A DNA stretch of 64,000 bases from contig JASJDJ010000004.1 of NCBI GenBank assembly GCA_030065635.1, positions 1-64,000 of the forward strand, given 5' to 3'. Every line of letters begins with the position of its first letter. Position 1 is the first letter of the stretch. The position numbers and the translations under genes are program-made. A model generated the notes under the pieces. The model was not told the origin of the DNA and did not search any database. It saw nothing but the letters and a program-made list of their open reading frames with translations. Positions 18,226-28,991 of the stretch are shown here, piece after piece. This stretch comes from Xenococcaceae cyanobacterium MO_188.B32 (GTDB lineage: Bacteria > Cyanobacteriota > Cyanobacteriia > Cyanobacteriales > Xenococcaceae).

Positions 18226-21200
18226 TTAATTAATAAAACTCTTGATGAAAATTTCTAATTGATGCTGTTGAAAATTAGCAGCACGCCGTCGAACCTCTCG
18301 AGCAAAAGGAATATATTGAGAATTTGATGCTTCGAGAAAGTTAATTTGTTGTTCGAGAGCTTTTATATCTCCGATATCGGCTAAGTCTAATAATTTGATT
18401 AACTCTTCTTGAGAAGGAGCGAGGATGAGAGTGGATAATTGCTCTGGTTCTGTGGTAGTTTCATCTAGTTGCCAATCTAGCTGCAAATGGTAGTCTAACA
18501 ATTCTAGTAGTTGTTCTAAGTCTACTGGTTTAGGTAAAAAACCATGATAATTAATTGCTGATGATTCTTTAATAAACTGGCTGTTAGCGGAGATCATAAC
18601 AATTACTGTATCCCGCAGATCTTGCTGTTGTTCGATCTTGGCAATCATTTCTGCGCCATCCATTACGGGCATAACTAAATCTACTAAAATAGCATCGGGT
18701 TGAAAGGTTTTGGCGGTTGCCAAACCATCTTCGCCATTGTTGGCTTCTGCTACGATAAAGCCCAAGGGTTCGAGATAATTCCTTAATAAGGCTCGATTGT
18801 TATCATTATCATCGACTACTAGAATTTTACGGGGTATGCTCAAGCGTTGAAGGGGTTGAGAACTAGACTCGGATGATTGAGGTAAAAGAACTTCATCTAC
18901 TTCTAACAATTCTAGAGCGAACCAAAACTTACTCCCTTGGGATACCTGGCTTTCTACTTGGATTTGACCACCCATGAGTTGAACAATATTGTAGCTAATA
19001 GTCAATCCTAAACCAGTTCCTTCCTGGTTTCCTGCATTACCATTTAGCTGCCCAAAGGGAGCAAAAATATCGGCGAATTTATCGGCAGGAATGCCTATGC
19101 CCGTATCTTCAACTTGAAAGCGAATTTTGGTGACTGGGGATTGGGAAATTTCTCCCCCATCTTCCCTAACTTCCCCATCCCCCTTGTCTTCCCTACCTAC
19201 CCCATCTCCTTTGTCTAGAGCAAAATCTTCCACATTGCTCACCTTAAAAGTAACACTGCCAGTTTCGGTAAATTTCACGGCATTACTCAACAAATTTAAT
19301 AAAACCTGTCTCAGTCGAGTTTCATCGGCACAGACACATACAGGCACGGCAGGTGAGATTTGTAGAGAGAATTCTAAACCTTTTTGTCGAGCGCGGAGAC
19401 TGAAAATGGTCGATATGTCATTGAGAAATTGAATAAGATGAAATTTTCGCGGTTCTAATTGCAGTTTTTGGGCTGTTATTTTTGAAAGGTCGAGAATATC
19501 GTTAATTAGAGTTAGTAGATGTTGACCGGATTGGTGGATGATATCCAAGGAATGAAGTTGTTGTTTAGAGATCTGAGGGTCTTTTTGTAAGATTCTACTA
19601 AAACCCAAAACACTGTTTAAGGGTGTGCGTAATTCATGACTCATGTGAGCGATAAAAGCATCTTTAGCTTGGTTAGCTTGTTTGAGTTCGGTTCTACTTT
19701 CTTCGAGAGCGATTTCGGTTTGTTTGCGATCGCTGATATCTTCGATTACAGAGATAAAATATTCTGGTTCTCCTAAATTGTTTTTAACGAGGGAAGCTGT
19801 CAGATTAATCCACACTATCGAACCATTACGATGAATGTAGCGTTTTTCCATCGAGTAGGTAGAAATTTCTCCTGCCAACATTTGTCTGACGTATTCTAAA
19901 TCGGCGCTTAAATCGTCGGGATGGGTAATTTCTTGAAATGTTAGCTCGAGCAAACGATCGCTCTCATAACCAACGATATTGCACAGACGTTGATTCACTT
20001 TAATAAATCTACCTTCTGGGGATACATGGGCAACCCCTACTGCTGCCTGTTCAAAAGTGCTGCGGAAGCGTTGTTCGCTTTTTTGCAGGGCTGCTTGATT
20101 CTGCCAAGTAGCAATAGCATGACCGATATCCCTTGCCATGAGTTCGATAATTTCTCGATCGTGCGACTCTAATTCTCGTTCTCGGGAAATAGGATCGGCG
20201 AAGTTTAAAGTACCGAAGACCTCACCATTGACTAAAATTTCAGCACAATAAGTATCTTCAAAGTCAGCGTCAAATGCCTGAACAAAATTTAAAGAAGAAT
20301 GTATTGCCAAAACAGTACGATTATTGTCAATAGTTTTGACGATCGTACCCGTATCGAGATTAAACATTTGACATCCTGTTTTGATGTAGTCGTCAAATAA
20401 ATCTTCGAGCCGTTCGTAATTATTAGTAGCTAGACGGTGTAGTTGTCTGAGGCGAACGCTAAGATCGGCTAAGGTATGGGTACGCTCGGTAACTCGCTGT
20501 TCGAGTTTGGCATTAGTTTGCAGGATTTGCTGTCGGGCTTGTTTAATTTCGGTAATATCCCGACAAACACAAATTAAATCCCCTTTAGGCGTAAAAGTGA
20601 GAGTTAATTCTTCATCAAAAGTATGACCGTCGCGATGTTTGGCTCTAGTTTCTCCCTGCCAGCGTCCCCGTTCCCTTAAGATGGGAAATACTTCTCGTTC
20701 TAATCGAGCTATTTCTTCAGGTTCGTAGAGAACTCGCCAAGATTGACCGATTAACTCTTCGGGTTGGCTATAGCCAAAAATATCCAGGTGAGCTTGATTG
20801 AGATAAATAAACTTATCGTCATTGAGAATGGCAATACCATCACTTGCAGTTTCGATCGCTGCCAATTGACGGTTTTGTAATTCTTGAGCCAGTTTTTGCT
20901 CGGTAAGATCGTGGGCGGTGGAATAAATCAGTTCTTGATGGGAAGTTGCCATCCACTTAAACCAACGATACGAACCATCTTTACAGCGATAGCGATTTTC
21001 AAATCCGATAGTATCATGACCTTCTATCAGCCCTTGAACTTCTTGGAGGGTAGCTTCTACATCGTCAGGATGGACAAAATCGATAAATGGTCGATCTAGC
21101 AATTCTTCGGTACTGTAGCCTAAAATTCTGGTAAAACTGGGATTAATTCGTCGAAAATAGCCATCAAAGCTAGACAAACTTAACATTTCCAGAGATAGCT

Positions 21201-23850
21201 GGAAAAAGTTATTTATTTCGGTTTCTTTGTTTTTTAGTTCTGTTAAAGTATTTTCTAGTTGCAGTTGAACTACCTTTATCTCATTAATTTTGACAAAACT
21301 AACAACAATCCCCTCATTTTGTTGGTCTTCAGTTTGATAAGGGTGGATTCGCATTAAGAGATAAGAGTCATCTTCTTTCTGCTTGACTTCTAATTCAATA
21401 GATTGGGGATTTTCTAGTACGCCTTCTAGTAATTCTAATAACTGGGGACATTCTATCTTCAGGCTAAGCTCTTTTAACGGGCGATCTAAATCTGTATAGC
21501 GTAGAGAAATTACTTCGGTAGCAGCAGGGGTAAACTTACGGATTTTTAATTGTTCGTCTAAAAAGATAACGCCAATATCGGTACTTTTGAGTAAATTATC
21601 AATATCGTTATTAAGTTGGGTCAGTTCTTGAATTTTAGACTGATATTCAACGTTAACTGTGTGCAGTTCTTCATTGACTGAATGCAGTTCTTCGTTGGTG
21701 CTTTGTAGTTCTTCATTAAAAGCGGTTAATTCTTCATTGGATACTTGTTGTTCTTCGTTAATAGTTTCTAATTTTTCGATTAATGCCTGGAGATTTTCGC
21801 GGGTATGCTGTAACTCATGCTCTAACTCTAAAATACGCCGTTGAGCTTCATTGTTAACTTGAAACTGTTCTGCTTGAGAAGCGTCTGGGGATAGGGCAAC
21901 TGCTTTTTGCTCGAAGAAACAGGCTTCATGTTGATGAATTTGGACCAAATAAAAGTACCCACTTTCACGACCGGCTTGGGGAGGAATAACTTTGAGACTA
22001 ATAAGACATTGACTACCTGCTTGCTCTAGCTTAATGTCGGTATAAATAATTGATTTCTGTTCTTTTTTAGCTCTATGCAAGGCAGTATTTAGAGGTAGCT
22101 TTAAAGGCAACACTACCATTTGGGTGACTTCGGTCACTATTTCCCCGTGGAGAGGTTTAAATATTTTGCTTGAGTCTCCATAAACATGAAGCAAAGTATT
22201 ATATTGACTCACCAGCAAAATAACCGAGTTATCTTCTTTTAAAATGCGTTTGAGACTATGTTCTTGAATTGATTGAGTCTTTGTTTTTAAAGGAAGTGGG
22301 GACTTAACAGAACGGAATGAGGAGTTAGCGTTAGTTCTGGGGACGTTTTTGAGGGGGAAGGGTAATCTAATATCTCGTCGCTTTTGGTAAATTTTCCATT
22401 TTTTATCTACGGGGTTAAATTCAGATTCAAATACCCCCACAGATTCAGCTTCTCCGAGAAATAATATTCCCTTTGCCACTAAAGAGTAATGGAAATTACG
22501 GATTACCTGCTGTGGCAAATCTGATTGCATATAAATTAGGACATTACGACAGCTAATTAAGTGGATACGGTTAAAACCTATATCTTTAGATAGATCGTGG
22601 GGCGAGAAAATTAGCATTTCTCGTAATTTCCGAATTACCTGATAGTGATTATCTTTGGGGATAAAATATTTTTGCAGGCGTTCGGGAGTGATGTGGTTAA
22701 CAATAGATTGGGGATAAATTCCCGTCGAGGCTTTTTCTAAGGCGGTGCGATCGATATCGGTAGCAAAAATTTTAACGGTCAGGGGTTTATCTAAATCTTC
22801 TAAGGCTTCACGCACCAAAATAGCTAAAGAATAAGCTTCTTCTCCTGTAGAACAAGCCGTTACCCAAAATCTTAATTCTTCGTTGGGTTTAGTCTGTTCG
22901 ATTAGAATTGGCAAGATATTATTTTCTAGACTTTCCCAGGCTGCTGGATCTCGGAAAAAATGAGTGAAGTTAATTAATAAATCCGCACAAAGAATTTTTC
23001 TTTCTTCGCTGGAGTTACGTAGAAACTCGATATAACTAGTAACATTGTCAAAATTATTAATCAAACGGCGACGATGAATCCTTCTTGACATGGTACTGGT
23101 TTTGTAGTGAGAAAAATCGATATTTTCTGTTTCCAGTAAAAAATTAGCAATTGTTTTGAGGCTAGAGTAGGTGAGTAAGCTGTTTTCGCCAGACTCTACC
23201 TCTAACAAATCTGGAGCTGAGACAACACAATGATAGACTAGTTGAGCTAGTTCTAAGGGTGGAAGAATTTGATTGACTACTCCTGTGGCGATCGCACTAC
23301 GGGGCATTCCATCGAAATCTGCTGTTTTGGGGTCTTGAACTAAAGCTATTCCCCCTGCTTCGTTAATAGCTCTCAAACCATGAGTTCCATCGCTTCCCGA
23401 ACCAGATAAAATTATCCCAATTGCCTTTTCTCCGTAGTTTTTTGCTAGAGAAGTAAAGAAAAGATCGATGGTAAAATTGAGTTCGTGTTTGTCATTTTTG
23501 TCTTTTTTGCGTTCTTCTAGTCTTAGTAAATTGGCTTCTAAGGTCAAATTTTTACCTGGAGGAATTAAATACACCGAATTAGACTGCAACTCCATGCCTT
23601 CGTTGACTTGATAAACCTCCATGTCCGTATGTCGCTGGAGTAATTCTTTCATCAAGCTCTTGAAATCTGGCGAAAGGTGCTGAACTACCACAAAAGCAGC
23701 TCCGCTATCGGCAGGTAAATGATCAAATAATTCTTCTAAAGCACTCAGTCCTCCAGCCGACGCACCAATACCGACCACAAATAAGTTATTATCTGTTTCT
23801 GTAGAGTTTGGAAGACGATCTTGGGAGTCATGTTCTTGACGCTCGGACAT
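18226..23850 (-). CDS. CheB-CheR-PAS-GAF hybrid histidine kinase
   Basis: This 1874-residue sensor has a CheB methylesterase domain at about 20-205 (S31 in GASAGG, H58 in VVQHLS, D154 in SGSDGTHG) and a CheR methyltransferase at about 230-490 ([27 protein letters not shown]). A coiled coil at about 665-750 ([18 protein letters not shown]) follows. Then come PAS domains at about 755-860, 885-990, 1000-1100 and 1265-1380 with a GAF-like region near 1140-1250. HisKA has H1405 in SHELRTP, the HATPase spans about 1500-1645 (N box [10 protein letters not shown]1 EDTGIGI, G2 GTGLGL), and a receiver has D1724. CheB-CheR-PAS kinases control non-chemotactic outputs in many bacteria. A G/D/E-rich insert at 1543-1574 splits the N and G1 boxes. 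Confidence 0.92.
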   Translation of the reverse strand: MSERQEHDSQDRLPNSTETDNNLFVVGIGASAGGLSALEELFDHLPADSGAAFVVVQHLSPDFKSLMKELLQRHTDMEVYQVNEGMELQSNSVYLIPPGKNLTLEANLLRLEERKKDKNDKHELNFTIDLFFTSLAKNYGEKAIGIILSGSGSDGTHGLRAINEAGGIALVQDPKTADFDGMPRSAIATGVVNQILPPLELAQLVYHCVVSAPDLLEVESGENSLLTYSSLKTIANFLLETENIDFSHYKTSTMSRRIHRRRLINNFDNVTSYIEFLRNSSEERKILCADLLINFTHFFRDPAAWESLENNILPILIEQTKPNEELRFWVTACSTGEEAYSLAILVREALEDLDKPLTVKIFATDIDRTALEKASTGIYPQSIVNHITPERLQKYFIPKDNHYQVIRKLREMLIFSPHDLSKDIGFNRIHLISCRNVLIYMQSDLPQQVIRNFHYSLVAKGILFLGEAESVGVFESEFNPVDKKWKIYQKRRDIRLPFPLKNVPRTNANSSFRSVKSPLPLKTKTQSIQEHSLKRILKEDNSVILLVSQYNTLLHVYGDSSKIFKPLHGEIVTEVTQMVVLPLKLPLNTALHRAKKEQKSIIYTDIKLEQAGSQCLISLKVIPPQAGRESGYFYLVQIHQHEACFFEQKAVALSPDASQAEQFQVNNEAQRRILELEHELQHTRENLQALIEKLETINEEQQVSNEELTAFNEELQSTNEELHSVNEELHTVNVEYQSKIQELTQLNNDIDNLLKSTDIGVIFLDEQLKIRKFTPAATEVISLRYTDLDRPLKELSLKIECPQLLELLEGVLENPQSIELEVKQKEDDSYLLMRIHPYQTEDQQNEGIVVSFVKINEIKVVQLQLENTLTELKNKETEINNFFQLSLEMLSLSSFDGYFRRINPSFTRILGYSTEELLDRPFIDFVHPDDVEATLQEVQGLIEGHDTIGFENRYRCKDGSYRWFKWMATSHQELIYSTAHDLTEQKLAQELQNRQLAAIETASDGIAILNDDKFIYLNQAHLDIFGYSQPEELIGQSWRVLYEPEEIARLEREVFPILRERGRWQGETRAKHRDGHTFDEELTLTFTPKGDLICVCRDITEIKQARQQILQTNAKLEQRVTERTHTLADLSVRLRQLHRLATNNYERLEDLFDDYIKTGCQMFNLDTGTIVKTIDNNRTVLAIHSSLNFVQAFDADFEDTYCAEILVNGEVFGTLNFADPISRERELESHDREIIELMARDIGHAIATWQNQAALQKSEQRFRSTFEQAAVGVAHVSPEGRFIKVNQRLCNIVGYESDRLLELTFQEITHPDDLSADLEYVRQMLAGEISTYSMEKRYIHRNGSIVWINLTASLVKNNLGEPEYFISVIEDISDRKQTEIALEESRTELKQANQAKDAFIAHMSHELRTPLNSVLGFSRILQKDPQISKQQLHSLDIIHQSGQHLLTLINDILDLSKITAQKLQLEPRKFHLIQFLNDISTIFSLRARQKGLEFSLQISPAVPVCVCADETRLRQVLLNLLSNAVKFTETGSVTFKVSNVEDFALDKGDGVGREDKGDGEVREDGGEISQSPVTKIRFQVEDTGIGIPADKFADIFAPFGQLNGNAGNQEGTGLGLTISYNIVQLMGGQIQVESQVSQGSKFWFALELLEVDEVLLPQSSESSSQPLQRLSIPRKILVVDDNDNNRALLRNYLEPLGFIVAEANNGEDGLATAKTFQPDAILVDLVMPVMDGAEMIAKIEQQQDLRDTVIVMISANSQFIKESSAINYHGFLPKPVDLEQLLELLDYHLQLDWQLDETTTEPEQLSTLILAPSQEELIKLLDLADIGDIKALEQQINFLEASNSQYIPFAREVRRRAANFQQHQLEIFIKSFIN
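19129..19224 (-). repeat. Low-complexity in-frame insert in the kinase ATPase domain
   Basis: The plus strand here is a run of CCCCCATCTTCCC-like units, the same composition as the interiors of the MITE-like elements at 24.9 and 25.8 kb. It encodes about 32 residues rich in G, D, E and K between [10 protein letters not shown] and [10 protein letters not shown], at a surface loop between beta strands. Length is a multiple of three and no stop arises. Confidence 0.65.
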
Positions 23851-23905
23851 CTATCTTTTCAGCGTTAGGGGTAAATCTGGTCAGTTTTATTCCCCAGTAT
23901 AAATA

Positions 23906-24730
23906 GTGTTAAATAAAGTGCCAATTAAAAATAATAATGAGTTTGAGCGAGCTAAATATGAACAAGCTTTGAGGCAATTAATCGATCGCTCGCAGTTATC
24001 TCTGACTCCCTTACATATATTGCCCATAATTCCTTCTACCAATCAGTACTTATGGTCATTAATCGAGCAAAAACAACCATTACCTTTAGCTGCGAGCGCG
24101 CTACAACAAACAGCAGGAAGGGGTCAATGGGGTAAAACATGGCAGTCTTCCCTGGGGGGATTATATCTTTCTGTCGGGATGGAAACCAATCTCAGTAGTG
24201 ACTGCTACCCTCATTTAATTATGGCTACTGCTTGGGGCATAGCAACTGTACTAAGACAATATCATGTGCCAGTTTTACTCAAATGGTCTAACGATCTAAT
24301 TCTCTTAGGGAAAAAACTAGGGGGAATTAAAATAGAAACCCGCACTCAGCAACAATATTTAACTCATGCGGTGGTTGGTGTCGGTATCAATTGGGCGAAT
24401 ACCGTTCCCGATCTAGGTATTAATTTGCATTCTTATTATCAAACCCAAACCCAAACAGAACCACAAATCACCTGTTTAGAACAGTTAACCGCGATTACTA
24501 TCTACGGCGTGTTATCTAGTTATCAACATTATTTAGCTGTAGGCATAGAACAACTGAGAGATGATTATCTTCACTTACTCTCTAACCTGGGACAACAAAT
24601 AACTATCGAAGGATGTCCGGGTATAGTAAGCGGTGTAACCACCAAAGGTGAATTAAAAGTACGTTTGCGATCGCCTGGTGCAACTACAGAAATTTGTTTT
24701 GCACCCGGACAAATTAGTTTGGGCTACTAG
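23906..24730 (+). CDS. birA: Biotin--[acetyl-CoA-carboxylase] ligase
   Basis: This enzyme attaches biotin to the biotin carboxyl carrier protein of acetyl-CoA carboxylase via biotinyl-AMP. Diagnostic motifs are PSTNQYLW, the GRGQWGKTW biotinyl-AMP loop and LKWSNDLIL...KLGGIKIET, followed by the C-terminal SH3-like domain (IEGCPGIVSGVTTKGELKV). There is no N-terminal DNA-binding domain, so it is the non-repressor type usual in cyanobacteria. The start is GTG at 23906; no ATG is available near the N-terminus. It is divergent from the big kinase, 55 bases away. Confidence 0.9.
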   Translation: MLNKVPIKNNNEFERAKYEQALRQLIDRSQLSLTPLHILPIIPSTNQYLWSLIEQKQPLPLAASALQQTAGRGQWGKTWQSSLGGLYLSVGMETNLSSDCYPHLIMATAWGIATVLRQYHVPVLLKWSNDLILLGKKLGGIKIETRTQQQYLTHAVVGVGINWANTVPDLGINLHSYYQTQTQTEPQITCLEQLTAITIYGVLSSYQHYLAVGIEQLRDDYLHLLSNLGQQITIEGCPGIVSGVTTKGELKVRLRSPGATTEICFAPGQISLGY

Positions 24731-24864
24731 GCACGTGATTTTTAGATTGCTACGATCGAGAGTGGCGTAAATTAGTTTGAGAACCGATACTACTATCAAT
24801 CTCCGCGTCTCCGTCTAATCATTTGTAGCCAACTTAAATCGATATGGTATTACCCCTTCTCTCC

Positions 24865-24990
24865 CAATACTTCTCGTTTAGTGGAGATAGGGAAGATAAG
24901 GGAGATAAGGGAAGCGGGCTATCTTCCCCATCTTCCCCAACTTCCCCATCCTCCTCATCCTGACCAAAAATCCTTAAACGAGAAGTATTG
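24865..24990. repeat. MITE-like element, complete copy (126 bp)
   Basis: Perfect 16-bp inverted ends: CAATACTTCTCGTTTA at 24865-24880 and its complement at 24975-24990. The interior is a purine-rich GGGAAGATAAGGGAG run followed by a pyrimidine-rich CTTCCCCATCTTCCCC run that can fold back into a long stem. There is no coding capacity. A close copy lies at 25732-25837 on the other side of the GST gene. No obvious target duplication is visible. Confidence 0.85.
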
Positions 24991-25005
24991 AGACAGGTCT
25001 ACTCA

Positions 25006-25611
25006 TTATGCTGGTACTTGCATCCCTTTCTCAACAGCAGGGCGTTTGCTCATGGTTTCTACCCATTGTTTGAGATGGGGATGTTCGTCTAAAGTTAGTT
25101 CCATAAACTCATAGGCAGCTACCCAAGGAAAAGTAGCAATATCGGCAATGGAATAGTCACCGCATATATATTCTCCTTGAGCCAGTTGCTTGTCTAATAC
25201 ACCATATAATCTCAAAGTTTCTTTACGATAACGCTCGATCGCATAGGGAAATTTTTCGGGTGCATAACGATTAAAGTGATTGTATTGACCAAACATAGGG
25301 CCTACATTTGCCATCTGAAACATGAGCCACTCTATCACCTGAAAATATGCTTTTTCTTCGGTGGGTAACAGTTTTCCTGTTTTTTTTGCCAAATAGATAA
25401 GAATAGCACCAGACTCAAACACTGTTATATCTTTATCGCGATCGATAATGGCAGGAATTTTACTATTAGGATTAATGGCAATGTATTCTGGGGTAAATTG
25501 TTCGCCCTTAGTAATATCTACTTTGTGGACACTGTAATCAAGTTCCACTTCTTCCAGCATAATGGAAATTTTGCGACCATTAGGAGTTGTAAAAGTATAG
25601 AGATCGATCAT
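25006..25611 (-). CDS. Glutathione S-transferase family protein
   Basis: The 201-residue protein has the N-terminal thioredoxin fold starting MIDLYTFTTPNGRKISIMLEEV, then the cis-proline NPNSKIPAIID and VFESGAILIYLA (the glutathione gamma-Glu site ESG/ESGAI). An all-helical C-terminal domain has YSIADIATFPWV. It is closest in feel to the YghU/YfcG group, which has disulfide-reductase activity in enterobacteria. Substrate unknown. It sits between two copies of the same MITE-like repeat. Confidence 0.87.
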   Translation of the reverse strand: MIDLYTFTTPNGRKISIMLEEVELDYSVHKVDITKGEQFTPEYIAINPNSKIPAIIDRDKDITVFESGAILIYLAKKTGKLLPTEEKAYFQVIEWLMFQMANVGPMFGQYNHFNRYAPEKFPYAIERYRKETLRLYGVLDKQLAQGEYICGDYSIADIATFPWVAAYEFMELTLDEHPHLKQWVETMSKRPAVEKGMQVPA

Positions 25612-25706
25612 GACTAAGAAGTTTTATATTCCCAGTTTATTTTTAACACTAAAATTCGTTCATAAAAGGGCTAATTGAGCAAAAGCTTTAACTTAATGTG
25701 AGAGAA

Positions 25707-25729
25707 GTCCCCCGACTTGTCGGAGGGAC
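25707..25729. repeat. Palindrome adjoining the second MITE-like copy
   Basis: GTCCC-CCGAC pairs with GTCGG-A-GGGAC around a TT centre, a nearly perfect 10-bp stem with one bulged base. It ends 2 bases before the MITE-like element, so two short dispersed repeats sit side by side. Confidence 0.6.
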
Positions 25730-25731
25730 GG

Positions 25732-25837
25732 CAATACTTCTCGTTTAGTGGAGATAGGGAAGATAAGGGAGATAAGGGAGGCGGGCTATCTTCCCCATCT
25801 TCCCCATCCTCCTTATCCTGCCCAAAAATCCTTAAAT
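25732..25837. repeat. MITE-like element, second copy with eroded right end
   Basis: The left inverted repeat CAATACTTCTCGTTTA (25732-25747) and the interior are nearly identical to 24865-24990, lacking about one CTTCCCCAA-type unit. The right side keeps CCAAAAATCCTTAAA but then diverges (TAATCCTAATAC instead of CGAGAAGTATTG). The rest of the 25612-26032 gap is AT-rich with no gene seen. Confidence 0.8.
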
Positions 25838-26032
25838 AATCCTAATACTTTATCGGGAGAAGATGTTTTACTTGGATTTATTTTAGACTTAAGTGATATT
25901 TTTTAATTGCCCATTTTCTCTAGTGCTTTGCAAGTCTATAGTCTATTTTGTTCCCGTACAGAGAAACTTGATTCCTGTCCTCAAAAAAAATTCCCCTCTA
26001 TAATAAATTTACAAAGGCTTAGGAATTAATTG

Positions 26033-26908
26033 ATGTTTTTAGTTACTGGTGCAACAGGTTCTTTAGGACGCAGAATTGTAGAACAACTAAGAAAGCAAGA
26101 TATGCCTGTGAGGGCTTTTGTTCGTCTGACTTCTAATTATGACAATTTAGAAGATAGAGGCGCAGAGATTTTTATTGGCGATTTGCGCGAAGAACGAGAT
26201 ATCATCAAAGCTTGCCAAGGGGTAAAATATATTATCAGCAGTCATGGTTCGGGCAGTGATGCTCAAGCCTTAGACTATCGAGCTAATATCGAACTGATCG
26301 ATCGCGCCAAAGAAGATCGAGTCGAGCATTTTGTCTTTATTTCTGTCTTAGGAGTCGATCGCGCCTATCAAGATTCTCCTACTTTTAAAGCCAAACGCGA
26401 AGTAGAAAAATATCTAATTAAAAGTGGCTTAAACTATACTATTCTGCGTCCTTCTGGCTTTGCCAACAATCTAATACCTTTAGCTGAAAGATTCCGCGAT
26501 ACTGGTCTCTATTTACTTATTGGTGATGCTCAAAATCGTTCCTCGATAGTTAGTACAGATGACCTGGCTACAATGGCGATCGCTTCAGTCAGTACTGAGG
26601 CAGCTAAAAACCAAGTCTTTGCTGTGGGAGGACCGAATATTCTCAAGCGAGAAGACATTCCCCGCATATTTTCCCGTCTATTTAAACGAGAACCAATTAT
26701 TATTAATCCTCCTTTAATGGTATTTGACGGCGTGCGATCGACCCTGGGATTATTCAATCCTCAATTGCAAAAATCTCTAGGTACTTTGCGTACTCTACTG
26801 GCCAACGAGTTTTTCTGTACTCCAGAAGAAATTGCTCGACTCGAATCAACTTTTAACCTTAAAATGGAACCCCTAGAAAGTTTTTTACAACGCTATTTAG
26901 CTAGTTAA
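26033..26908 (+). CDS. NmrA/Ycf39-like atypical short-chain dehydrogenase
   Basis: The 291-residue protein opens MFLVTGATGSLGRRIVEQL, the NAD(P)-binding TGATGxLG loop of NmrA-like SDRs. It also has VRAFVR, a VFISVLGVDRA strand and YTILRPSGFANNL in place of a canonical YxxxK site. Relatives include Ycf39, which aids photosystem II assembly, and general redox sensors; which applies is not decidable here. ATG 26033 is preferred over TTG 26030 because AGGAATT sits 7-12 bases upstream. Its last bases overlap the convergent DUF2808 gene by 4. Confidence 0.85.
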   Translation: MFLVTGATGSLGRRIVEQLRKQDMPVRAFVRLTSNYDNLEDRGAEIFIGDLREERDIIKACQGVKYIISSHGSGSDAQALDYRANIELIDRAKEDRVEHFVFISVLGVDRAYQDSPTFKAKREVEKYLIKSGLNYTILRPSGFANNLIPLAERFRDTGLYLLIGDAQNRSSIVSTDDLATMAIASVSTEAAKNQVFAVGGPNILKREDIPRIFSRLFKREPIIINPPLMVFDGVRSTLGLFNPQLQKSLGTLRTLLANEFFCTPEEIARLESTFNLKMEPLESFLQRYLAS

Positions 26909-27456
26909 TTGCGAAGGAAGTGCAATCGACCAGAACCTAAATATAAACCAGGGCTATTTTCTCCTTCAGGGAAAGCGGTAACCCCAAATAGATAAACTCC
27001 ACCACGAGGATTTCTGCTGGTTTTAAGGGAAACTGTCACGGTATTTCCTGGCTGAACTGGTTCGTCAAATACGACAGTTACTTCATTGGAGCCATTAATT
27101 TGACTGCCACCAATATTGGCAAGAGGAAGATTTGTTCCACCAGCAAAACTATCTCCCATAAAAGCTTTACTTTTACTTACTTTAAAGTCGATCTTGTCCG
27201 CATTTTCCTTCGGCGAGATAGTAACTGCTTTAAGAGCTTCGCCTGCATCTTCAGGTACTTCGATAGTAAAATGATAAGTAGAAGGACTATTAGCAGTACC
27301 TCTACTAGCAGCAGTACGAATTAAACGAGGTGCTCTTACAAAAGTAGTACGTCCATAGCCGATATCAACAGCATTAGCAGACAAAAAAGCAGTAGGTATT
27401 AGTATTCCTAAAGCCAAAGAACCAGCAACAAATAAATTATTTTTACGAAAAGACAT
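26905..27456 (-). CDS. DUF2808 secreted protein
   Basis: The 183-residue protein has a signal peptide (FVAGSLALGILIPTAFLSANA) followed by the DUF2808 pattern: YHFTIEVPEDAGEALKAVTI, DKIDFKVSKSKAFMGD, VTVVFDEPVQPGNTVTVSLK and VYLFGVTAFPEG near the C-terminus. DUF2808 is widespread in cyanobacteria and of unknown function; its strand-rich makeup suggests a periplasmic beta-sandwich. It converges on and overlaps the NmrA-like gene. Confidence 0.88.
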   Translation of the reverse strand: MSFRKNNLFVAGSLALGILIPTAFLSANAVDIGYGRTTFVRAPRLIRTAASRGTANSPSTYHFTIEVPEDAGEALKAVTISPKENADKIDFKVSKSKAFMGDSFAGGTNLPLANIGGSQINGSNEVTVVFDEPVQPGNTVTVSLKTSRNPRGGVYLFGVTAFPEGENSPGLYLGSGRLHFLRN

Positions 27457-27718
27457 CTTTTCCCCTCCCTCCTGCTTGCTACTATATTTTCTCTACAAGC
27501 AAATAGTGATTTGTTTGGGTTTGAATTTTGTGTGTAGATGTAAATAGATAAGTTATCTCTCTTTATTCGTGGGTCTTAATAACTTGTTCGGACTTTCGTC
27601 ACTCCTCTCACAGTCTGAATACTTAGGAATGAGAACTCAATAACTTACAGATTAGGTAGGGTTTTATTAGCATTAGCATTTAAATTTTGGATTTTATTAA
27701 ACCCTCATTCCTTAGCTG

Positions 27719-27740
27719 AGATAAGAGATATCTTTTATCT
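27719..27740. promoter_or_regulatory. Operator-like palindrome upstream of the DUF2808 gene
   Basis: A 22-bp near-perfect palindrome has arms AGATAA and TTATCT around a central AGATATCT, with one mismatched pair. It lies in the 440-base gap between the DUF2808 start and the apc terminator. The rest of the gap is AT-rich without a gene. Confidence 0.35.
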
Positions 27741-27841
27741 GCTTTTATTCTAGCTATAAATAAAAGTAGTTGGGTTAATTTTTATTGATAAATTGATAAG
27801 AACAACATTAGAGATAATTCTAATTTAACCTTTATTGATAC

Positions 27842-27862
27842 AAAAAGAGGTCGTTTCCGACC
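27842..27862 (-). terminator. Rho-independent terminator of the apc operon
   Basis: On the minus strand GGTCG-GAAA-CGACC is followed by TCTTTTTG. The stem (27849-27853 with 27858-27862) and U tract lie about 35 bases beyond the apcC stop. Confidence 0.85.
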
Positions 27863-27897
27863 CCCTAACAAGCAAACTTACCAACTTTTCTCTAATT

Positions 27898-28101
27898 TTA
27901 CAGTAGTCCAGTGTTTGTACCTTGCTTACCAGTAGCCAATTCCACTTTGACAATTTTGCCACCCATTTTCATAATTCTTTGTTGTTCCCGAAACCAGTTG
28001 TCATAAGGAACAAGTTTAGTAAAATAAGTGTTCTGTAATTCTCTTTGAGTACGAATTCTGGTTTGACTGGGTACGCAAGCGGTAACTTTGAACATTCTCA
28101 T
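27898..28101 (-). CDS. apcC: ApcC, phycobilisome small core linker
   Basis: The 67-residue CpcD-type linker begins MRMFKVTACVPSQTRIRTQREL and keeps the Y-F-TKLVPYDNWFREQQRI segment. ApcC caps the allophycocyanin trimers at cylinder ends of the phycobilisome core. It is the last gene of the apcA-apcB-apcC order, 296 bases after apcB, with a terminator following. Confidence 0.96.
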   Translation of the reverse strand: MRMFKVTACVPSQTRIRTQRELQNTYFTKLVPYDNWFREQQRIMKMGGKIVKVELATGKQGTNTGLL

Positions 28102-28397
28102 AAGTTGATTTCTCCTAACTTAGTTATAAAAAAAATTTTGGTTCGATTGAGAGCTATTTAAACTCTAGTTTTTAGCAAAGTTTTTTTAAAATTTACTTTT
28201 TTCTACCATCATGAAGCGTTAGGTAACTGCCAAGATAACAAAGGTCGGGAGTCGGGAGTCAATACTAGATCGTCAAAACTCATCTTTTACTTCGCGCTCG
28301 TAAGATCAAGCCTTAAAGGAACTAGCACTCACTCTAGACTTCCCGCACCTATACGTTTGTCATCTATTACAAACTCGATTTAACTTATAACTTAAAG
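28102..28397. other. apcB-apcC spacer
   Basis: No gene. A doubled heptamer GTCGGGA lies near 28244-28257. The remainder is AT-rich leader for apcC with no terminator I can recognise. Confidence 0.5.
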
Positions 28398-28883
28398 TTA
28401 GCTCAAGCCAGAACAAATGTAGTCGAAGTAAACACCCATTTCTTTACCAGCATCAGCACCAGTCAAGCTAGCAGTAACTTCTTTCATAGCTTGAATAGCT
28501 TGAACAGTAGAAGAAACAGGAACACCTAAAGAATTATAGGTTTCTTTCAAACCGTTGAGTACGCGCTCGTCTAAAATAGAAGGATCTCCAGCTAACATAG
28601 CATAAGTAGCATAGCGGAGATAATAGTCAAGGTCGCGGATACAAGCAGCATAACGACGAGTGGTGTACATATTACCACCAGGACGAGTTACATCAGAGTA
28701 GAGTAAGGATTTAGCTACAGCTTCCTTAACAATACTTGCTGCATTAGCACTAATCACACTAGCTGCGCGAACTCTTAGTTCACCAGTTTGAAAATAGTTT
28801 TTGAGCTTGCCCATGGCAGCACCATCTAGGTACTTACCTTGGACATCAGCAGAATTAATAACAGAGGTAATTGCGTCTTGCAT
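28398..28883 (-). CDS. apcB: ApcB, allophycocyanin beta subunit
   Basis: 161 residues, the family's usual length. The phycocyanobilin attachment cysteine is C81 in [16 protein letters not shown], and N71 in RPGGNMYTT is the conserved asparagine that is gamma-methylated in phycobiliprotein beta chains. The globin-like helices are complete and the C-terminus is FDYICSGLS. It lies 108 bases after apcA in the same operon and pairs with ApcA to form the core trimers. Confidence 0.97.
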   Translation of the reverse strand: MQDAITSVINSADVQGKYLDGAAMGKLKNYFQTGELRVRAASVISANAASIVKEAVAKSLLYSDVTRPGGNMYTTRRYAACIRDLDYYLRYATYAMLAGDPSILDERVLNGLKETYNSLGVPVSSTVQAIQAMKEVTASLTGADAGKEMGVYFDYICSGLS

Positions 28884-28991
28884 AGTTTCGTTTCCTTATC
28901 TTACCTAGTCTTAAATGCCTTAACACCGACAAGTCAGTCTAGTCTTTTTTTTTAGAAGCTTTAGATTGCCGTAGAGAACAGTTTAGCTGTT

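Noticed and set aside
26030-26032. TTG start for the NmrA-like gene
   Set aside because: It is immediately followed by ATG, which is better spaced from the AGGAATT ribosome site and gives the family start.
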